Position numbers and translations under genes: made by a program | Assembly (NCBI GenBank): GCA_046723355.1 | Contig: JBKOUJ010000117.1 | Coordinates: forward strand, 1-17,503 | Direction: 5' to 3' | Source: 13-2-20CM-68-14 sp046723355 | GTDB lineage: Bacteria > Actinomycetota > Thermoleophilia > Gaiellales > Gaiellaceae | Length of the DNA stretch: 17,503 nt | Shown here: piece by piece, positions 14,685-17,503 of the stretch | Numbering within the stretch: the stretch's first letter is position 1 | Layout of the letters: each line of letters starts with the position of its first letter | Notes under the pieces: model-generated | The model's input: the letters and a program-made list of their open reading frames with translations, nothing else | Databases searched by the model: none | What the model was told of the DNA's origin: nothing

Positions 14685-16011
14685 CGAGCCGATTCTCTCG
14701 CGGCAGCAGCAGTCCCGCAGCCGTGGCCAGCACGAACGCCGCGGCGAAGCTGGGCAGCGACGCCGTCCAGGTCGCGTGGCCGGGATGCGAGTGCTGGACG
14801 AGGTCCGTCCACCACGAAGGGCCGTTCGGCGAGAGCCATTGATACAGGGCGAACCCCGCCACCCACGCGACGAGCTGCTCCGCGCGCACAGCCGGTCCGG
14901 CGAAGAAGTCGCTCTCGCCGTAGTGCGCGCCGGCGAGGAGCCAGTCGGCGAGCAGCACGCCGAAGAGCGGCACGAACACGGAGCCGAGCAGGAGCAGGAA
15001 GCTCTGGTAGGAGCGCAGGTCGATCACCACAGCGCCGATCGTCGCGACCGTGCCGACCACCACGATCAGGAGCCGCTGCGAGACACGCGGGAGCAGGTTC
15101 TGGAGCGAGACTGCCGTCGAATAGATGTCCGCGAACGCCTCGTCCGACTCATCCACGGTCAGCGCGAGCAGGGCGAGGATACCGGCGCCGCCGGCCGCGA
15201 CCGCCGCCGGGATCTGCTCGGGCGCGCTGATGTCGCGGGCGAGGACGAGCAGGCAACCGATGCCGAAGCACCAGAGGGTGGGGAGGAAGTAGCCGATCCC
15301 CGTGCCCCAAAACGCGCTGCGCCGGTCGCGCGTGAAGCGCGTGTAGTCGGCCGCGAGCGGCGTCCACGACACGATGCTCCCGATCACGAGGTCGATGCCC
15401 TGCCCGAACGTCATTCCGCCCTCGCCCTTCGCCGTCCAGAACGTGTGCAAGTGGGACTTGTCCAGCACCCACCAGGTCAGGTAGACGATCGAGGCCAGCA
15501 CGGCCCAGGCGGCGAACTTCTTGACGTAGCGGCGGATGAAGCCGATCGGGCCGAGCAGGCCGAGCGCGATCGAGATGACGCCGAACGCGATCGCCCACGC
15601 CCAGCGCGCCGAGAAGCCGAAGACGCTGTCCGACAGCTTCGCCGCGGCGATTGAGATGATGATCAGCTCGAAGGTCGACCAGCCGAGGTTCTGGGCGACG
15701 TTGACGACCGTCGGCGCGAATGAGCCGCGACGGCCGAGCGGCGCGCGCAGCAGCACCATCCCGGGAACGCGGCCGTCGCTGCCGATCAGCCCCGCGAGCC
15801 CGAGGAGGAGGTTCCCGGCGATCGCTCCGACGAGGATCGCGAGCAATGCCGTTTTCAGGGAGAGAGCCGGCACCAGGAAGGCGCCGAGCACGATCACGAG
15901 CAGGCTGATCGAGAGGTTGCCCCAGAGCAGCATCGTGTCGAGCAGGCCCAGGACTCTGAGTCTGTCCGGGACCGGCTCGATGCCCCAGTTCGGCGTCTTC
16001 TCGTCGATCAA
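14641..16011 (-). CDS. cytX: NCS1-family permease, CytX-like (probable HMP transporter)
   Basis: A 456-residue permease of the nucleobase:cation symporter-1 family (cytosine/purine permeases) with about 12 hydrophobic segments. It begins NWGIEPVPDRLRVLGLLDTM, then LLWGNLSISLLVIVLGAFLV (first helix), and contains GLIGSDGRVPGMVLLRAPLG and SWTPLAADYTRFTRDRR, typical NCS1 loops. A TPP riboswitch upstream points to the CytX subgroup, predicted to import hydroxymethylpyrimidine (HMP) for thiamine synthesis; substrate is therefore inferred from regulation. The start is TTG 16011: GGGAG lies 5 bases upstream, an in-frame TAG abuts it, and the next in-frame ATG would remove the first helix. It overlaps the kinase gene by 44 bases. 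Confidence 0.88.
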   Translation of the reverse strand: MIDEKTPNWGIEPVPDRLRVLGLLDTMLLWGNLSISLLVIVLGAFLVPALSLKTALLAILVGAIAGNLLLGLAGLIGSDGRVPGMVLLRAPLGRRGSFAPTVVNVAQNLGWSTFELIIISIAAAKLSDSVFGFSARWAWAIAFGVISIALGLLGPIGFIRRYVKKFAAWAVLASIVYLTWWVLDKSHLHTFWTAKGEGGMTFGQGIDLVIGSIVSWTPLAADYTRFTRDRRSAFWGTGIGYFLPTLWCFGIGCLLVLARDISAPEQIPAAVAAGGAGILALLALTVDESDEAFADIYSTAVSLQNLLPRVSQRLLIVVVGTVATIGAVVIDLRSYQSFLLLLGSVFVPLFGVLLADWLLAGAHYGESDFFAGPAVRAEQLVAWVAGFALYQWLSPNGPSWWTDLVQHSHPGHATWTASLPSFAAAFVLATAAGLLLPRENRLGANRGSREPLARPR

Positions 16012-16027
16012 CTACGCTCCCTTCGCT
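16010..16027 (-). repeat. Direct repeat copy 1 (cytX ribosome-binding region)
   Basis: AACTACGCTCCCTTCGCT on the plus strand, exactly repeated at 16158-16175. On the minus strand it supplies GAAGGGAGCGTAGTT, i.e. the Shine-Dalgarno and the first two bases of the TTG start of cytX. Confidence 0.9.
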
Positions 16028-16033
16028 CAGCAT

Positions 16034-16054
16034 GGGGGAACCCATGGTTCCCCC
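16034..16054 (-). promoter_or_regulatory. Leader hairpin just upstream of cytX ribosome site
   Basis: GGGGGAACC (16034-16042) and GGTTCCCCC (16046-16054) form a perfect 9-bp stem with a 3-base loop that reads ATG on the minus strand. It lies between the aptamer and the cytX ribosome site, where an expression platform is expected. That ATG opens a frame out of phase with cytX. Confidence 0.6.
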
Positions 16055-16103
16055 AAGAGCCCCTCCTTTGCCGCCGCGGCGTCCCCGGCGTTGACGAGGC
16101 TGC

Positions 16104-16120
16104 GCCGGGCAAAGCCCGGC
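16104..16120 (-). terminator. Leader hairpin, possible riboswitch terminator
   Basis: GCCGGGC (16104-16110) and GCCCGGC (16114-16120) form a perfect 7-bp stem with a 3-base loop, 37 bases downstream of the aptamer in the cytX leader. No T-run follows. It could be the transcription-stop arm of the riboswitch; its core GGGCTTTGCCC (minus strand) matches the other intergenic hairpins. Confidence 0.5.
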
Positions 16121-16156
16121 TCCGCCCGCGGTCGGTCTGGCTATCCAAGTCGGTGA

Positions 16157-16240
16157 TAACTACGCTCCCTTCGCTGGCATGAACCAGATCAGGTTCTACG
16201 CGTCTGCTCTCAGCCTCGCGCGAGCAAGGCACCGCGGCTT
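16157..16240 (-). ncRNA. TPP riboswitch (THI element)
   Basis: The minus strand carries the conserved thiamine pyrophosphate aptamer: GCGGTGCC (16235-16228), a variable arm, GGCTGAGA, then GAACCTGATCTGGTTCATG and CCAGCGAAGGGAGC. These are the signature blocks of the THI box (GGGUGCC, GGCUGAGA, CCUGAUCUGG, CCAGCGUAGGGA). It precedes cytX with about 146 bases of leader that contain two hairpins and a copy of the aptamer's 3' end. A weak -10-like TAGAGT (16250-16245) lies just upstream with no good -35. TPP binding normally switches genes off; here it would lower uptake of a thiamine precursor. Boundaries of the first stem are approximate. Confidence 0.93.
16158..16175 (-). repeat. Direct repeat copy 2 (3' end of TPP aptamer)
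   Basis: Exact copy of the 18 bases at 16010-16027, forming the 3' strand of the aptamer. Beyond it the minus strand reads GTTATCA, where the downstream copy reads GTTGATC; the change from TTA to TTG is where cytX starts. Confidence 0.9.
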
Positions 16241-16697
16241 CGTCACTCTAGCGGTCGCGCTGTTCGCGCTTGTCGTTGCCGGCTGCGGGGGTGGTGGCGG
16301 GGGCCAGCTCTCGAAGGCTGAGTACCAGAAGCACCTTCAGACCGACGGTGATGAGATCACGAAGGCCTTCAAGCCCCTCACGCAGCCGCCGAGCTCGCTC
16401 AATGAGCTTGCGAGCGAGCTGGAGGCGGGGGTGTCGAAGCTGAACGGTGCCGCCGAGGATCTCGAGGGGGTCAAGCCGCCGAAGAACGTGAAGAAGGACA
16501 ACTCGGATCTAGCGGCCGGGCTCCGCGAGCTGGCGCGCGAGCTCGACTCGCTCAAGAAGGCTGCCCAAAAGAAGGATCCCCAACAGGTCCAGAAGACGCT
16601 CGCCGACTTGCGCAACTCGCATGGGCTGATCGACGCCCGCCGCGCCACCGACGATCTCAGGAAGAAGGGCTACACCCTAGGAACCGTGCCGCAATAG
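16179..16697 (+). CDS. Hypothetical lipoprotein
   Basis: A 172-residue predicted lipoprotein. A basic n-region (ARARHRG) leads to a hydrophobic core (FVTLAVALFALV) and lipobox VAGC (Cys36), then a Gly-rich linker (CGGGGGGQ). The mature part is helical and charged: LNELASELEAGVSKLNGAAEDLEG, SDLAAGLRELARELDSLKKAA, QQVQKTLADLRNSHGLIDA, with coiled-coil-like heptads. Function unknown. ATG 16179 is the only standard start before the lipobox in this frame, but its first ~20 codons are antisense to the TPP aptamer and no Shine-Dalgarno precedes it, so a leaderless message or a rare start such as CTG is possible. The 3' end overlaps the convergent ABC ATPase gene by 21 bases. Confidence 0.8.
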   Translation: MNQIRFYASALSLARARHRGFVTLAVALFALVVAGCGGGGGGQLSKAEYQKHLQTDGDEITKAFKPLTQPPSSLNELASELEAGVSKLNGAAEDLEGVKPPKNVKKDNSDLAAGLRELARELDSLKKAAQKKDPQQVQKTLADLRNSHGLIDARRATDDLRKKGYTLGTVPQ

Positions 16698-17503
16698 CTT
16701 CGTCGCGGTCGCCTTGAAGCTCGCGACGGCGCGGTCGCCTACGCGCAGGCCGAGACGCTCGGCCGAGTCGGACGTGATCTCGGCGGTCAGCGGCCCGACA
16801 CGGACGCGAACGCTGTTGCCGATCGGGACGAGGCTCGCGACGGCGCCTTCGACGTGGTTCTGGGCCGAGTCGTCGGGCGGCATCCGCGAGAGCGTCACCT
16901 CCCAGGGGTAGACGACGGCGACTGCGGGTCCCGTAGCGGTGTCGGTCGACCGCACGCGCTCGCCGCTCGGAAGCGCGAGCTCTGTGAGACCGCCGAACGG
17001 GCGCGCCTCGCCGCGCAGGACGTTCGCGCCGGTCAGCGTGGCGACGAACGGGTCGGCCGGAGCAGCGACGAGCTCGGCGGGAGTACCGATTTGCCGCATG
17101 CGGCCCTCGACCAGCACGCCGACCCGGCTCGCAAGCGTTGCCGCGTCCTCGAAATCGTGCGTGACCACGATCGTCGGCCTGCCGGCTTCGCGGAGCAAGA
17201 CCTGGAGCTCGCCGCGGACTTCGTCGCGCGTGTGCGCGTCGAGCGCAGACAGCGGCTCGTCCAGCAGCAGCACGGCCGGTTCGGTCGCGAGCGCCCGGGC
17301 GAGGGCGACGCGCTGCCGCTCGCCGCCGGAGAGCTCGCGCGGCTTCGCGTTCGCGAGCCGGGCGAGCCCGAAGCGCTCGAGCAGGCCGTCGGCACGGGCG
17401 TGTCGCCCGAACTCGACGTTCGCGCGGACGCTCAGGTGCGGAAAGAGTGCATAGTCCTGGAAGACGAAGCCGACCGACCGCTCCTCGGGCGGCAGCTCGA
17501 TGC
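16677..17503 (-). CDS. Molybdate-type ABC transporter ATPase (N-terminus outside window)
   Basis: An importer ATPase of the CysA/PotA/ModC group, 274 residues visible; the Walker A lies beyond the window edge. From the edge inward: LPPEERSVGFVFQDYALFPH (Q-loop), LSVRANVEFG, the signature ELSGGERQRVALARALA, Walker B VLLLDEPLSALDA, and IVVTHDFEDAATLA (H-loop). A C-terminal TOBE/Mop-like domain (NSVRVRVGPLTAEITSDSAE, then LGLRVGDRAVASFKATATKL) resembles those of molybdate/tungstate transporters, hence a ModC/WtpC-like call; sulfate or other anion specificity is not excluded. A GTG at 17273 could be misread as a start, but it codes the first Val of the Walker B, so the gene is certainly longer. 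Binding protein and permease genes should lie beyond the window. Confidence 0.85.
   Translation of the reverse strand, partial: IELPPEERSVGFVFQDYALFPHLSVRANVEFGRHARADGLLERFGLARLANAKPRELSGGERQRVALARALATEPAVLLLDEPLSALDAHTRDEVRGELQVLLREAGRPTIVVTHDFEDAATLASRVGVLVEGRMRQIGTPAELVAAPADPFVATLTGANVLRGEARPFGGLTELALPSGERVRSTDTATGPAVAVVYPWEVTLSRMPPDDSAQNHVEGAVASLVPIGNSVRVRVGPLTAEITSDSAERLGLRVGDRAVASFKATATKLLRHGS

Noticed and set aside
13638..15230. Plus-strand open frame of about 530 codons opposite BNR, PfkB and cytX genes
   Set aside because: Arg-rich shadow sequence; the minus strand has kinase and permease motifs and a riboswitch.
17033..17273. A start for the molybdate-type ATPase at GTG 17273
   Set aside because: This codon is inside Walker B; the ABC signature and Q-loop continue in frame to the window edge.

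Overview
The window is very GC-rich, densely packed and chromosomal in character. Many genes start with GTG or TTG and several overlap their neighbour by a four-base start/stop such as GTGA or TTGA. The protein types (a LolA/RseB-like membrane protein beside an ABC exporter, an actinobacterial-type XdhC, a hypothetical lipoprotein with a Gly-rich linker) suggest a high-GC Gram-positive, perhaps a deep-branching actinobacterium such as Thermoleophilia/Gaiellales. That placement is an impression, not a computed result. No rRNA, tRNA, CRISPR, phage or transposase was seen, and no gene-free stretch exceeds 300 bases.

Layout. (1) Bases 1-6143, plus strand: the 3' part of a sensor histidine kinase, a membrane-anchored LolA/RseB-like protein, an ABC-2 exporter (ATPase and permease), a GT39-type membrane glycosyltransferase and an XdhC-family protein. 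The genes run head to tail and the block ends at a strong hairpin over the xdhC stop codon. (2) Bases 6248-7908, plus strand: an unknown 98-residue protein coupled by ATGA to a class III PLP aminotransferase. (3) Bases 7952-11582, minus strand, in transcription order: citrate synthase, SixA-like histidine phosphatase, ABC ATPase, ABC-2 permease, small conserved-looking hypothetical. (4) Bases 11666-12517, minus strand: an unrecognised two-TM protein with five SE(I/M/V)STG repeats, followed by a perfect 14-bp terminator-like hairpin. (5) Bases 12621-13475, plus strand: a PhzF-family isomerase. (6) Bases 13504-16240, minus strand: a TPP riboswitch, an NCS1 permease (CytX-like, probably HMP uptake), a PfkB-family kinase and a tiny BNR-repeat protein, as an overlapping operon. 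(7) Bases 16179-16697, plus strand: a lipoprotein whose only start lies antisense to the riboswitch. (8) Bases 16677-17503, minus strand: a partial molybdate-type ABC ATPase that runs off the window.

Most interesting points: the TPP-riboswitch leader has an 18-bp exact duplication, so the 3' end of the aptamer is copied as the ribosome-binding region of cytX; the riboswitch operon contains a PfkB kinase but no recognisable thiamine biosynthesis gene; the lipoprotein start lies opposite the aptamer; four intergenic hairpins share a GGCTTTGC-type core read in the direction of transcription; and the SEISTG repeat protein belongs to no family I recognise.
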